Below, one piece after another: positions 33,757-42,601 of a DNA stretch of 64,000 nucleotides. The notes below the pieces were generated by a model. The model was not told the origin of the DNA. It saw only the letters and a program-made list of their open reading frames with translations, and did no database searches. Position 1 is the stretch's first letter; each line of letters starts with the position of its first letter. The stretch comes from JALYJG01 sp033763555. Lineage in GTDB: Bacteria > Pseudomonadota > Alphaproteobacteria > UBA9219. The DNA is taken from NCBI GenBank assembly GCA_033763555.1, contig JANRKK010000015.1, forward strand, positions 1 to 64,000. The letters are read 5' to 3'. The position numbers and the translations under genes are program-made.

Positions 33757-34215
33757 TTATGGTCTGGACAGAGGCCATGAATTGCGAAGTGATCCAAATA
33801 CGGTGGGAGCCGGGCGGCCACTGGGACGAATATTGAGAATAGCTTGAGCAGCCATAGCAATCGAAGACAGAATGGTTTGGCGTGGAGGTGGTTCAGATCG
33901 AATAACAGGGACAGTGATAGGTCTGGCGGTCTCTTTTGAAAATCCAAGTTCTAAGGCAGCGTCTGCAGGCATTTGCAGTCCAAAATGTTCGCCAACAAAA
34001 CATACATGCACATCGCTCCTGGCAGCGGAGGATAGAGGAAGAGAGGAGCGTATTTTTGTAACGTCTTGAGATTCTGCATTTGGTAATGCAATCAAAAATC
34101 GGCCATCGTGTAAGTATACAGTATGTTCGGCCTCAGCGAAGTGTTGACTGATTTCTGGCGAGTCTATGGGATGATCAAGCACAGAATTATGTCCGGGATT
34201 GTATAGTGAAGGCAT
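33757..34215 (-). CDS. Hypothetical protein
   Basis: A 152-residue protein with no signal peptide and no known family. The middle has a hydrophobic strand with Cys (DVHVCFVGEHFGL) and the C-terminal third is basic and Pro-rich. AGGAG lies six bases before the ATG at 34215. It is a single minus-strand gene between the endolysin and the ammonium transporter. Confidence 0.5.
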   Translation of the reverse strand: MPSLYNPGHNSVLDHPIDSPEISQHFAEAEHTVYLHDGRFLIALPNAESQDVTKIRSSLPLSSAARSDVHVCFVGEHFGLQMPADAALELGFSKETARPITVPVIRSEPPPRQTILSSIAMAAQAILNIRPSGRPAPTVFGSLRNSWPLSRP

Positions 34216-34442
34216 AGCAATCTCCTCGTATTTTTGTCCGGCGGAACGGACGGAATAAAATCTCAAATTGATTCTCTTCTTAAGCCTGAATCGTACGCCT
34301 GGATTTTTGCACTGTCCACGCGGTTTTTACTTTCGGGACGATGATTCCTCCTTCTGTGTTGCCGTTATGGTTAAAATTCTGCGCCTGATTAATCCTTCCA
34401 CGGAATGATCGGGAGGGAGGCTGCCAAGCCCTTGACGAATTT

Positions 34443-34459
34443 ATGCTGCTATGCAGCAT
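34443..34459. promoter_or_regulatory. Palindrome upstream of amt
   Basis: ATGCTGC-TAT-GCAGCAT, a perfect 17-bp palindrome 56 bases before the amt start, followed by a smaller hairpin CTGCTGATTCGGCAG. It could be an operator. It is not the classic NtrC site. The rest of 34216-34515 shows no gene. Confidence 0.4.
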
Positions 34460-34515
34460 GGATGATATATCCTGCTGATTCGGCAGGGATTTTTCATTCC
34501 TAAGGAGGTGCGGCG

Positions 34516-35865
34516 ATGGGTGTGGATAAAACAGGCAAAGGGTTTTTTCGGGTTTTCTTTTCTGTTTTTGCCATCGCCTTCGTGACGCCAGCCCTGGCCT
34601 GGGCCGCCGATATTCCGGCGATCAGTCCGGGTGATACTGCCTGGATGCTGACAGCCACCACGTTGGTTTTGCTGATGACCATTCCGGGGCTTGCCGTTTT
34701 TTACGGCGGGATGGTGCGGCGGCATAATGTGCTGTCGACCGTGATGCAGAGTTTTGCAACCGCGTGTCTTGTTGCCGTGCTGTGGGCCATTGTCGGTTAC
34801 AGCCTCGCTTTCACAAATGGCGGAACTTATATCGGCGATTTCGGCCGCATTCTGTTGCGCGGCATGAATATGAGCGAAGCTTTCACGCTGGGCGCGGGAA
34901 CGGCCTCCCCCGTGGTGACGACCATTCCTGAAGCGCTGTACATGATGTTCCAGATGACCTTTGCGATCATCACGCCCGCGCTGATCGCCGGAGCCTTCTG
35001 CGACCGCATCAAATTTTCGGCGATGCTGGTGTTCATGGGTTTGTGGTCGCTGGTGGTTTATGCGCCGGTGGCGCATTGGGTCTGGCATCCGAACGGATTT
35101 CTGGCGGCGAAGGGCGTTCTGGATTTCGCAGGCGGTACCGTCGTGCATATCAATGCGGGTGTGGCAGGGCTTGTTGCTGCGATTTTTATTGGACGGCGAT
35201 TGCATATGGAAGAAAACTACGCGCCGCATAACCCGGCCTACAGCGTGGTCGGCGCCTCGCTGCTCTGGGTCGGTTGGTTCGGTTTCAATGCAGGGTCCGC
35301 GTTGGGGGCCAATGGCCGCGCCGCGATGGCGATGACCGTGACGATGATCGCGGCAGCGACGGCGGCTCTCTCCTGGATGGCGGTGGAATGGAAATTCCGC
35401 GGCAAGCCCAGCGTGCTGGGCACGATTACAGGCGCGGTTTCCGGGTTGGTCGTTATCACGCCCGCTTCGGGCTATGTCGATGCCAGCGGCGCACTGATCA
35501 TTGGTGCGCTTGGCGGCGGTTTGTGTTTTCTGTCGGCGATGACGGTGAAAGAACGGCTGAAGCTGGATGACAGCCTCGATTGCTTCGGTGTTCATGGCGT
35601 CGGCGGCATGCTGGGCGCCTTGCTGACGGGCATCTTCGCCACATCGGCCATCAGCGGCGTGCCGAGCCAGTCCGGCGCCATCGAAGGCAACTGGTGGCAG
35701 CTGGTGCTGCAGCTGGAAGGTATCGGCGTGACAATTGTGTGGTGCGCGATTGCGACCTGCATCATCCTCTTCCTCATCGACCAGACCATCGGTTTGCGCG
35801 TTTCGGAAGAGGTGGAACGCGAAGGACTTGACCACGCTCTGCATGGCGAGCGGTTGAGGCATTAG
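34516..35865 (+). CDS. amt: Ammonium transporter
   Basis: Amt/MEP/Rh channel for ammonium uptake in the inner membrane. The 449-residue protein has an N-terminal signal-like segment ending in AWA, then about eleven membrane helices. Family motifs are intact: GDTAWMLTATTLVLLM, FYGGMVRRHNVLS, DFAGGTVVHINAGVAGLV, and the ammonium-site DCFGVHGVGGMLG. AAGGAGG nine bases before the ATG. No glnK (PII) gene adjoins it, unlike most amt loci. It sits between phage-type endolysin and holin genes. A family B repeat begins six bases after its stop. Confidence 0.95.
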   Translation: MGVDKTGKGFFRVFFSVFAIAFVTPALAWAADIPAISPGDTAWMLTATTLVLLMTIPGLAVFYGGMVRRHNVLSTVMQSFATACLVAVLWAIVGYSLAFTNGGTYIGDFGRILLRGMNMSEAFTLGAGTASPVVTTIPEALYMMFQMTFAIITPALIAGAFCDRIKFSAMLVFMGLWSLVVYAPVAHWVWHPNGFLAAKGVLDFAGGTVVHINAGVAGLVAAIFIGRRLHMEENYAPHNPAYSVVGASLLWVGWFGFNAGSALGANGRAAMAMTVTMIAAATAALSWMAVEWKFRGKPSVLGTITGAVSGLVVITPASGYVDASGALIIGALGGGLCFLSAMTVKERLKLDDSLDCFGVHGVGGMLGALLTGIFATSAISGVPSQSGAIEGNWWQLVLQLEGIGVTIVWCAIATCIILFLIDQTIGLRVSEEVEREGLDHALHGERLRH

Positions 35866-35870
35866 ATTTT

Positions 35871-36032
35871 AACGTCATCCCGGAAAATTTATGAGGCCAT
35901 AGGCCGAATAAATTTATCCGGGACCCAGTTCCCCGATCCGATCAAACAGTTGTTGCCGATAAGCCAGCTGGGTTCCAGATAAACTTTCTTTCGCCGCTGT
36001 GCGCCGAAGAGAAAGTTTTCTGGAATGACGTT
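35871..36032. repeat. Palindromic repeat family B, copy 2
   Basis: 162 bases, ends AACGTCATCCCGGAAAA and TTTTCTGGAATGACGTT, inner CCCAGTT / AGCTGGG. It separates amt from the holin gene. Confidence 0.85.
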
Positions 36033-36069
36033 GTAAAAATTTCCCTTTTCCCAAAAATGGAGAATGAAG

Positions 36070-36489
36070 ATGCTCACCGAAATTGTCGGCGGCATTGTGT
36101 CGCCTGTTCTCAAGATCATCGACAAGGTAGTTCCCGACCAGGCCGAGCGCGACCGCATTAAACTGGAATTCCTGAAACAGGAAAACCAGAATCTGCTGGA
36201 GCAGACGCGGCTGGAATTGTCGGCCATCCTCGCCGAGGAGCAAAGTCCTGATCCCTGGACAAGCCGCGCGCGGCCCACATTCCTCTACGTTATCTATTTC
36301 GTGATTTTGTCCTGCATGTTTGGCGGCATCGTCGGCATCTGGTTTCCGGAATCGATGAACCAGGCGGCGAACAACATCAATGCGCTGTTGCGTGCCATTC
36401 CGGACTCGCTGTGGAGCCTCTTCGGTGTCGGTTATCTCGGCTACACCGGGGCGCGGAGCGTCGAAAAATGGAAGATGAGTACCAAATAG
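36070..36489 (+). CDS. GTA-type 3TM holin
   Basis: A 139-residue inner-membrane protein that would form lesions letting the endolysin reach the wall. An N-terminal amphipathic and helical region (KIIDKVVPDQAERDRIKLEF, about 15-35) leads to the family motif DPWTSRARPTFLYVIYFVIL, a second membrane segment, and the closing LWSLFGVGYLGYTGARSVEKWK. This matches the GTA holin (Holin_3TMs) family. The ATG at 36070 has GGAG seven bases upstream; the one at 36064 is too close to it. Confidence 0.93.
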   Translation: MLTEIVGGIVSPVLKIIDKVVPDQAERDRIKLEFLKQENQNLLEQTRLELSAILAEEQSPDPWTSRARPTFLYVIYFVILSCMFGGIVGIWFPESMNQAANNINALLRAIPDSLWSLFGVGYLGYTGARSVEKWKMSTK

Positions 36490-36558
36490 TTGCTAGCCCC
36501 GAGTTGCTAGCGACCAGGGACAAACAACTGACAACTTAATCAAAACTATGGAGACACA

Positions 36559-37230
36559 ATGACAACCGATACGTCTTACGCCAACTGGTCAGTACGGCAG
36601 GCGCCCGTGCCGTCGAGTGTGCATAATGTGCCTGCGTCCGTCGCGGGCAGCGGCACGGCGCAGTCGAGCCTGATCGTTACGGGCGGCTTCTCGCTGATTT
36701 CGGCAGGCGTTACCGCCAGCCAGAATGGCAGCATGTCGATCCAGCGTTATCTGGATACAGGCGGAACGGTGCTGCAGGGCGCGGCGGTACAAATTGCACT
36801 GGCAGCCAATACGCCTGCCAATCTCGATGTGCTGGATGGCAAGCCTTTCGCCTCGTTCAAGCTGACCATTACGAATGCTTCAGGCTCGACCTCGAACCTG
36901 ACTAATTTCGCACTGTTGTTACAAGCCAGCGAAGCCAATCTGTATGGCGTGCCGGGCGCGGATGGTTCGGCCAGCATTGCGACGGGCAACACGGCGCAAA
37001 ATCTTTTCAGCGGTGCCGTGCCCGTGAATGGTTTTGCCGTCTACAACCCGGATGCCGTGAATGATCTGTGGATTTCCGACAGCGCCACGGCAGTGGCGAA
37101 CGGGCAGGGCAGCCTTCGCGTCGCCGCCAATGGCGGCGGGTATGAAACGCCGCCAGGCTACAAGCCCATTGGTGCGGTGAGCATCATCGGCGCCTCGACC
37201 GGGCAAAAAATCACAGCGCGGAGGTGGTAA
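36559..37230 (+). CDS. Putative phage fibre/structural protein
   Basis: A 223-residue, Cys-free, Gly/Ala/Ser/Thr-rich protein likely to be all beta (SSLIVTGGFSLISAGVTASQ, then FASFKLTITNASGSTSNL). The composition and position two bases before the SGNH-hydrolase fibre gene suggest a virion fibre or decoration component. GGAG lies before the ATG. No specific family is recognised. Confidence 0.55.
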   Translation: MTTDTSYANWSVRQAPVPSSVHNVPASVAGSGTAQSSLIVTGGFSLISAGVTASQNGSMSIQRYLDTGGTVLQGAAVQIALAANTPANLDVLDGKPFASFKLTITNASGSTSNLTNFALLLQASEANLYGVPGADGSASIATGNTAQNLFSGAVPVNGFAVYNPDAVNDLWISDSATAVANGQGSLRVAANGGGYETPPGYKPIGAVSIIGASTGQKITARRW

Positions 37231-37231
37231 C

Positions 37232-39259
37232 ATGCCCATCATCCAATCTCCCGCGCCAAGTCTGCTGGCGCCCAAAGGTTTATTCGGCGGCTTGACCATC
37301 AACGGCTTCGGCGACAGCATCACGGCGCAAGGCATTTACCAGCCGACCGACACCAGCATCGCGTCGCTTCCCGCCTGGCAGGCGAGCACGGCTTATAGCC
37401 TTGGCGCTTACGTCAAAAATGACGGCTTTCCCTATTACTGCACGCAGGCGGGAACGTCCGCAGGTTCCGGCGGCCCGAGCGGCACCAGCAACAACATCAC
37501 CGACAGCGGCGCGAAATGGGCCTATGCGCCGCCGCAGGCTTATAAATACGGCACATCCTATTTGTTCTGGACGGAGGCGTTCAGCCTCGGCGCGCTGAAC
37601 TGGGACATGGCGCAGGGCTATGCCGGGTTTTACCAGTCGCTAACCAAAATCATTGTCGTCAATGGCGGCACGAATTACACCAGCCCGACCGTGACGCTCA
37701 GCAGCGGCGCGACCGGGACACTGACGGTCAGCAACGGCGTTATCACAAGCGCGACCATCACCAATCCGGGGCGCAACGCGTCCGGTTTCACTTACAGCAT
37801 CAATGATGCGACGGGATCGGGCGCGGTTTTGTGCCTGGTCAGCAATCCATCCGGCAGCTTCGGCGTGCCGGGGCACAAGACATCCGATATGATGAACCGC
37901 CTGGCGGATGCCGTGGCGTCGTCGGTGGATATTTTCGTCGTGCATGGCGGGACGAATGATTGTTCGGGCGGCGTGACGGCTTCGACCATCATCGCAAACC
38001 TCAAGACCTGCTATGAAACCCTTATGGCCGCAGGGAAAAAAGTCGTTGCGATCCCGATCCTGCCGCGCACGGGCCTGACCACCGCGCAGATGCTGGTGCT
38101 GGTGCAGGTCAATCGCTGGATCCGCGCCTATGCTCGCCGCGAAAGCTGGGCGAACAGCAATGCCAACAGCAGCATTATGCTGGCCGATCCCACGCGCTAT
38201 TTCACCGATGGGGCCAGCACATCCGGCGCGCCGATTGGCGGTTCGGGCGCGGGCGCAGGGGCGATGACGCAGGACGGCGTGCATCCCTCGACGCGCGGCG
38301 CGCAATATATGGCGATCTGCATTCTCAACGCGTTGCAGAAAGTGATCGGCGCGGTGCAGCCTTCGGCCCCGCGCGGTGCGACCATGTTCGATGGTTATGA
38401 TCCCGCGAATAATCTTGCCGGGAATATCATCGAGGCGCTGCCCTGGACGAACAGCACGGCCTATGCCGTGATCGGTCAGTTGGTGGCGAATGACACATCA
38501 CCTGTCAAAGTCTATCGCCTGAAAGTTGCGGGCACATCGGCGGGTTCGGGTGGCCCGACGGGAACGGGCAGCACGATTACCGACGGCACCTGCCAGTGGG
38601 CCTATAAATACGGGCTCGGCGCTTCGGTGTTTGGCTCCGGCTCAACGGCGCTTTCCAGCCCGCCCGCCAGTATTTCCTATTCCGGCAATCTGGCGACCGG
38701 ATGGTCGCTGACGCGGCATACCGGGACGGCTGCGGGCAGCGTGACGGGTGCGATTGAGAATCCCTGGTCGGACGGACAGGCGGGCACGCGGCAGTCGCTG
38801 GCCTTCTCGCTCGGCTCCGGCGACAACAAGGAATTATGGAGCATCAATATCATCAACGGTGCCTATCCGGCCATCGGTTTGCAGAGCAGCGATCTGGGCG
38901 CAAATTCTTTCTATGCCGAATGCGAAGTGGAGCTTTCCGGCGTCGCCAATATGACCAGTATCAGTTTACAGGGGCTGCTTGACCGCAACATATCAGCGGC
39001 GACCTTGTGGAACGAGGCGGGCTATGTCACGACACAGGGCACAGGCATCAATGTGAATATGATGTCGAGCAGCGGCGAGATGCTGCCCATCCCGAACAGC
39101 GGTAAAATTTATTTGCGCACGCAGCCGATGATTTTGCCGTCCAACATGGCCAATGTGTCGCTGTTCCTCGTGATGGGTTTCAACGCCTCGGGCGGTGCGG
39201 GCTCCGCAACCGGGACGGTCAAGGTGAATTGGTATGCGTGTAGGAGGTATGGAGTCTAA
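37232..39259 (+). CDS. SGNH-hydrolase fibre protein with duplicated CBM-like modules
   Basis: A 675-residue protein with a GDSL/SGNH esterase core: block I GFGDSIT (Ser29), block III GGTNDC (near 240) and block V DGVHPS (near 350). A module WQASTAYSLGAYVKNDG with ITDSGAKWAYA is inserted after block I. A second copy (WTNSTAYAVIGQLVAND, ITDGTCQWAYK) follows the catalytic part; both resemble chitin-binding-type carbohydrate modules. The C terminus is beta-rich. Such enzymes deacetylate surface polysaccharide on recipient cells. It is the last gene of the phage-like region. Confidence 0.8.
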   Translation: MPIIQSPAPSLLAPKGLFGGLTINGFGDSITAQGIYQPTDTSIASLPAWQASTAYSLGAYVKNDGFPYYCTQAGTSAGSGGPSGTSNNITDSGAKWAYAPPQAYKYGTSYLFWTEAFSLGALNWDMAQGYAGFYQSLTKIIVVNGGTNYTSPTVTLSSGATGTLTVSNGVITSATITNPGRNASGFTYSINDATGSGAVLCLVSNPSGSFGVPGHKTSDMMNRLADAVASSVDIFVVHGGTNDCSGGVTASTIIANLKTCYETLMAAGKKVVAIPILPRTGLTTAQMLVLVQVNRWIRAYARRESWANSNANSSIMLADPTRYFTDGASTSGAPIGGSGAGAGAMTQDGVHPSTRGAQYMAICILNALQKVIGAVQPSAPRGATMFDGYDPANNLAGNIIEALPWTNSTAYAVIGQLVANDTSPVKVYRLKVAGTSAGSGGPTGTGSTITDGTCQWAYKYGLGASVFGSGSTALSSPPASISYSGNLATGWSLTRHTGTAAGSVTGAIENPWSDGQAGTRQSLAFSLGSGDNKELWSINIINGAYPAIGLQSSDLGANSFYAECEVELSGVANMTSISLQGLLDRNISAATLWNEAGYVTTQGTGINVNMMSSSGEMLPIPNSGKIYLRTQPMILPSNMANVSLFLVMGFNASGGAGSATGTVKVNWYACRRYGV

Positions 39260-39264
39260 ATCGG

Positions 39265-39367
39265 CGTCATTCCGGACGTCCCGTAGGGACGATCCGGAAT
39301 CCATGGTGCTCACTTTAACGCTGTTCCATGGATTCCGGGTTCGCGCGATGCGCGCCCCGGAATGACG
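39265..39367. repeat. Palindromic repeat family A, copy 4
   Basis: 103 bases, nearly identical to copy 3. It lies between the convergent ends of the fibre gene and pheA, at the boundary between phage-like and housekeeping genes. Confidence 0.85.
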
Positions 39368-39371
39368 ATGA

Positions 39372-40211
39372 CTAAACTTCCTTCCTAAACTTGTGCGCCG
39401 GATAAGTTCCCAAAATTCGTAATTCCTGCGCGAAGAAGCCGAGTTCCTCAAGCGCGAGGCGCAGCGGCGTTTCCTCGGGATGGCCTTCGACATCGAGGCG
39501 GAACTGCGCCTTGTCGAAATGCCCGTCGACCAGATAGCTTTCGATCTTCGTGATATTCACATCGTTCGTGGCGAAGCCGCCGAGCGATTTGTACAAGGCT
39601 GCCGGGACGCTGCGCACACGAAACACAAGCGTCGTGATGCAGGGACCTTTGCCCGGCGCAGGTCGTTTGGCTTCCTTCGATAAAATCACGAAGCGTGTCG
39701 TATTGCTTTGCAGGTCGGCGATATTGCCCGCGAGACTTTGCAGCCCATAGGTTTTTCCCGCCAGTTCCGAAGCAATCGCGGCGATCGATGTATCGCGCCG
39801 CTTCGCAATCTCCTCCGCCGAACCCGCCGTGTCCGCCTTGATGACGGGCTGGATATTATGCTTGCGCAGCCATGTGCGACATTGCGACAGCGCCTGCACA
39901 TGGCTGTGCGCCTGTTTGATGTCGGCCAGTTTCGCGCCGGGCAGCGCCAGCAGATGATGCACCACCGGCTGGAAATGTTCGCCGATAATATGCAGCCCGC
40001 CTTCGGGCAGCAGGTGATGCACATCAGCCACCCGCCCCGCCACCGAATTTTCAATCGGTATCATTGCCAGTTCGGCTTGCCCGTCGCGTACCGCCGCAAA
40101 AGCGTCGTCGAAAGAGAGACAGGGCAGTGTCTCGTAATCCGGAAACACGGCATGGCAGGCCAGATCGGAATAGGCGCCCTTCGCGCCCTGGAATGCGATT
40201 GTCTTTTTCAT
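39372..40211 (-). CDS. pheA: Prephenate dehydratase
   Basis: Converts prephenate to phenylpyruvate in phenylalanine synthesis. The 279-residue monofunctional enzyme has the PDT domain (IAFQGAKGAYSD, MIPIENSVAGRV, SNTTRFVIL) and a C-terminal ACT regulatory domain (NDVNITKIESYLVDG, FRLDVEGHPEE). The ESRP motif of enteric enzymes reads ESYL here, a variant I associate with alphaproteobacterial members. The start overlaps the end of kdsB by four bases, so the two are coupled. Confidence 0.95.
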   Translation of the reverse strand: MKKTIAFQGAKGAYSDLACHAVFPDYETLPCLSFDDAFAAVRDGQAELAMIPIENSVAGRVADVHHLLPEGGLHIIGEHFQPVVHHLLALPGAKLADIKQAHSHVQALSQCRTWLRKHNIQPVIKADTAGSAEEIAKRRDTSIAAIASELAGKTYGLQSLAGNIADLQSNTTRFVILSKEAKRPAPGKGPCITTLVFRVRSVPAALYKSLGGFATNDVNITKIESYLVDGHFDKAQFRLDVEGHPEETPLRLALEELGFFAQELRILGTYPAHKFRKEV

Positions 40212-40966
40212 TTTTTCTCCAAAACCTTCCTCACTTCCTCCAAATCCTCCGGCGTGTCGACACCCAGCGGCACCGCGTCAACAATTCCCACCTCGATATG
40301 CATGCCGAGTGCGAGCGCGCGCAGTTGCTCCAGCTTTTCGCGTTGTTCCAGCGGCGATGGCGGCGCGGCAACAAAACGCGCCAGCGCATCGCGCCGGTAA
40401 GCGTACAATCCGATATGATGATGCATCACCCCTTCGCCTGATGGCGCGGGCAGGCGCGAGAAATACAATGCGCGGCCCTGCGCCGCGCCAGGTTTCGCGT
40501 CGATCACCGCCTTGGCGACCTGGTTCATCGTTTTTTTCTTTTCGTCCTTGATCACCGCGGCGAGCGTACCGATATCCACCGCAGGATTTTGTAGAAGATC
40601 AAAAGCCTTGCGGATGCAGGAGGGGTCGAGCGCGGGTTCATCGCCCTGCACATTGATCACGGCGTCGTAAGTCGTGTTTCCTTCCAGCGCGTTCAGCGCT
40701 TCCCAGATGCGGTCGGAGCCCGAGGGATGCTCCGGCTTCGTCAGCACGGCCTGTCCTCCCGTCTTTTCCACAACCGCGGCAATTTCGCGCGCGTCGCAGG
40801 CGACCACCACCTTGCCGATTTTGCTTTCCATCGCCCGGCGCCAGACATGCACGATCATGGGATCGCCAAGAATATCCGCCAAAGGCTTGTTGGGCAGGCG
40901 CGTCGAACCCATCCGCGACGGGATGATGATGACGGGGTTGCGAGGGGCGGGACGGGTGTCGGGCAT
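40208..40966 (-). CDS. kdsB: 3-deoxy-manno-octulosonate cytidylyltransferase
   Basis: Activates Kdo to CMP-Kdo for lipopolysaccharide core synthesis. The 252-residue enzyme has the nucleotidyltransferase start IIIPSRMGSTRLPNKPL, VVVACDAREI, PSGSDRIWEAL, the NVQGDEPALDP metal and nucleotide site, and HIGLYAYRRDAL. The ATG at 40966 is used because it gives the family N terminus; the longer frame runs into the promoter region of cycM. It diverges from cycM and leads directly into pheA. Confidence 0.96.
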   Translation of the reverse strand: MPDTRPAPRNPVIIIPSRMGSTRLPNKPLADILGDPMIVHVWRRAMESKIGKVVVACDAREIAAVVEKTGGQAVLTKPEHPSGSDRIWEALNALEGNTTYDAVINVQGDEPALDPSCIRKAFDLLQNPAVDIGTLAAVIKDEKKKTMNQVAKAVIDAKPGAAQGRALYFSRLPAPSGEGVMHHHIGLYAYRRDALARFVAAPPSPLEQREKLEQLRALALGMHIEVGIVDAVPLGVDTPEDLEEVRKVLEKK

Positions 40967-41090
40967 CCCGTTTGGGTGCTCTATTTCGCGCGTTTCGTCA
41001 AGAATGGCGCGTTCTTCTTGCCACTCGACAGACGCGGCAGGCCGCATTAACTTGCGGAAAGTTCCTTGTTTCCGTCGGTTTGATTCCCCC

Positions 41091-41630
41091 ATGAACGGTT
41101 TTGAATTCAACAAAATTATGGCTGCGGTTCTGGTGGCTGCTCTGGTCGCCATGCTGTCGGGTTTTGTCGCGCGCAAGATGGTCGAACCGGAAGCGCTGGC
41201 AAAAAACGCCTATGTCGTTGAAGGCGTAGGCGCCGCACCTGCCGCGACCTCAGCCGCGGCACCGAAAGGCCCCGCACCGATCGAACCCTTGCTGGCGGCT
41301 GCGAACACCGAAGCGGGGCAAAAATACGCCCGCGTCTGCGGCACCTGCCATACCTTCGGCAAGGGCGAGGCGAACAAGCTGGGTCCCAATCTGTACGGCA
41401 TCATCGGCGCAAAGCATGCCCATGCGGCAGGCTTCGATTATTCCGAGGCGATGAAGAAGATGGACGGCACTTGGGATTTCGCCGAGCTGAACGAATTCCT
41501 TTATAACCCGCGCACGCATCTGCCCGGAACCAAGATGGCCTTTGCAGGCATCAAAAACGATTCCGACCGCGCCAATGTGATTGCGTGGATGCGGACTCTC
41601 GCGGACAGCCCGGTGCCGCTGCCGAAGTGA
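41091..41630 (+). CDS. cycM: Membrane-anchored cytochrome c (CycM-like)
   Basis: A 179-residue class I cytochrome c: uncleaved N-terminal anchor (IMAAVLVAALVAMLSGFVA, about 9-27), an Ala/Pro-rich linker, then the haem site CGTCH (Cys83, Cys86, His87), the GPNLYGIIG loop, and the Met ligand in LPGTKMAF (Met149). This is the c552/CycM layout that passes electrons from the bc1 complex to terminal oxidase. The next gene starts inside its stop codon (GTGA). Confidence 0.9.
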   Translation: MNGFEFNKIMAAVLVAALVAMLSGFVARKMVEPEALAKNAYVVEGVGAAPAATSAAAPKGPAPIEPLLAAANTEAGQKYARVCGTCHTFGKGEANKLGPNLYGIIGAKHAHAAGFDYSEAMKKMDGTWDFAELNEFLYNPRTHLPGTKMAFAGIKNDSDRANVIAWMRTLADSPVPLPK

Positions 41631-42601
41631 TCCGGCTGGCCGCTCTTCTCGGCCTTCTGGGCCTGGCCGCCGCGACGGGCATTATCATTGCCAACGGCTA
41701 TCAGCAAATTCTTGCGGCGCTGGCGCAGGCCGGGTGGGGCATTATCTGGGCCAGCCTGTTCCATCTGGTGCCCATGACCTGCTGCATCATCGGCTGGCGC
41801 GCCCTGATGCCGGAGCGGCAACGCCCGTCGCACGCGTTTTTCCTTTATGTGCTGTGGCTGCGGACATCGATGAATAATCTGCTGCCCGTCGCGCGTATCG
41901 GCGGCGAAATTCTTGCGGCGCGGGTGATGATCAAGCACGGCATCCGCAACACCTCGGCCATCGCCAGCACGGTGGTGGAGACCACTCTGTCGGTGATCGG
42001 CGTTTTTCTGTTCGATGTGATCGGCATTACCATGTTCGCCCTGCATATCAGCGACAAGCATGTCGGCTGGCGGCTGGCGGCGGGGCTGCTGATGTCGGTT
42101 CCGGTGATTGCGGCTTTGGTGGTGGTGCAGCGGATCGGGTTTTTCGGCTTGCTGTCCAAAATCTTCAACATGATGTTCCGCACGACATGGGAAAAATTTG
42201 CGGGCGGCGCGGCGCGGCTGGACCGCGCGGTGCATGCCATGTATCGCCGCAAGGACCGGATTTTGATTTGCGGTTTCTGGCAATTCATGGCCTGGGTGAT
42301 GGGCGTGCCGGAGATCTGGCTGGCGCTGCAATTCCTCGGCCATCCCTTGCCGTGGGCGGAATGTTTTATGATTGAGGCGCTGATTCAGGCGTCCTCCAGC
42401 GTGGCCTTTGCCGTGCCGGGTGCCATTGGCGTGCAGGAAGCGAGCTTTCTTGTGTTTGGGCAGATGCTGGGTCTGACGCCGGAAGTGGCCGTGGCGCTGG
42501 CGGTGATGCGCCGCTGCCGCGATTTGCTGCTCTATATTCCCGGCCTGATTGTGTGGCAAATTCAGGAAGGAAGGTGGTTGTTGGGGAAAACCACGAAGTG
42601 A
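41627..42601 (+). CDS. Flippase-like integral membrane protein (HpnL/LPG-synthase TM family)
   Basis: A 324-residue protein with about eight membrane helices in the lysylphosphatidylglycerol-synthase TM / HpnL arrangement: LRTSMNNLLPVARIGGEILAA, a large loop, and SSVAFAVPGAIGVQEASFL near the C terminus. Relatives transport lipids or hopanoid precursors. The GTG at 41627, overlapping the cycM stop, is taken as the start because it precedes the first helix. Substrate not known. Confidence 0.78.
   Translation: MIRLAALLGLLGLAAATGIIIANGYQQILAALAQAGWGIIWASLFHLVPMTCCIIGWRALMPERQRPSHAFFLYVLWLRTSMNNLLPVARIGGEILAARVMIKHGIRNTSAIASTVVETTLSVIGVFLFDVIGITMFALHISDKHVGWRLAAGLLMSVPVIAALVVVQRIGFFGLLSKIFNMMFRTTWEKFAGGAARLDRAVHAMYRRKDRILICGFWQFMAWVMGVPEIWLALQFLGHPLPWAECFMIEALIQASSSVAFAVPGAIGVQEASFLVFGQMLGLTPEVAVALAVMRRCRDLLLYIPGLIVWQIQEGRWLLGKTTK

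Noticed and set aside
34441..35862. 473-codon minus-strand frame opposite amt
   Set aside because: Antisense to an intact, family-matching ammonium transporter; His/Arg/Gln-rich composition typical of a shadow frame.
41501..42559. 352-codon minus-strand frame opposite the flippase-like gene
   Set aside because: Antisense to a multi-span membrane protein; His/Gln/Arg-rich shadow composition.
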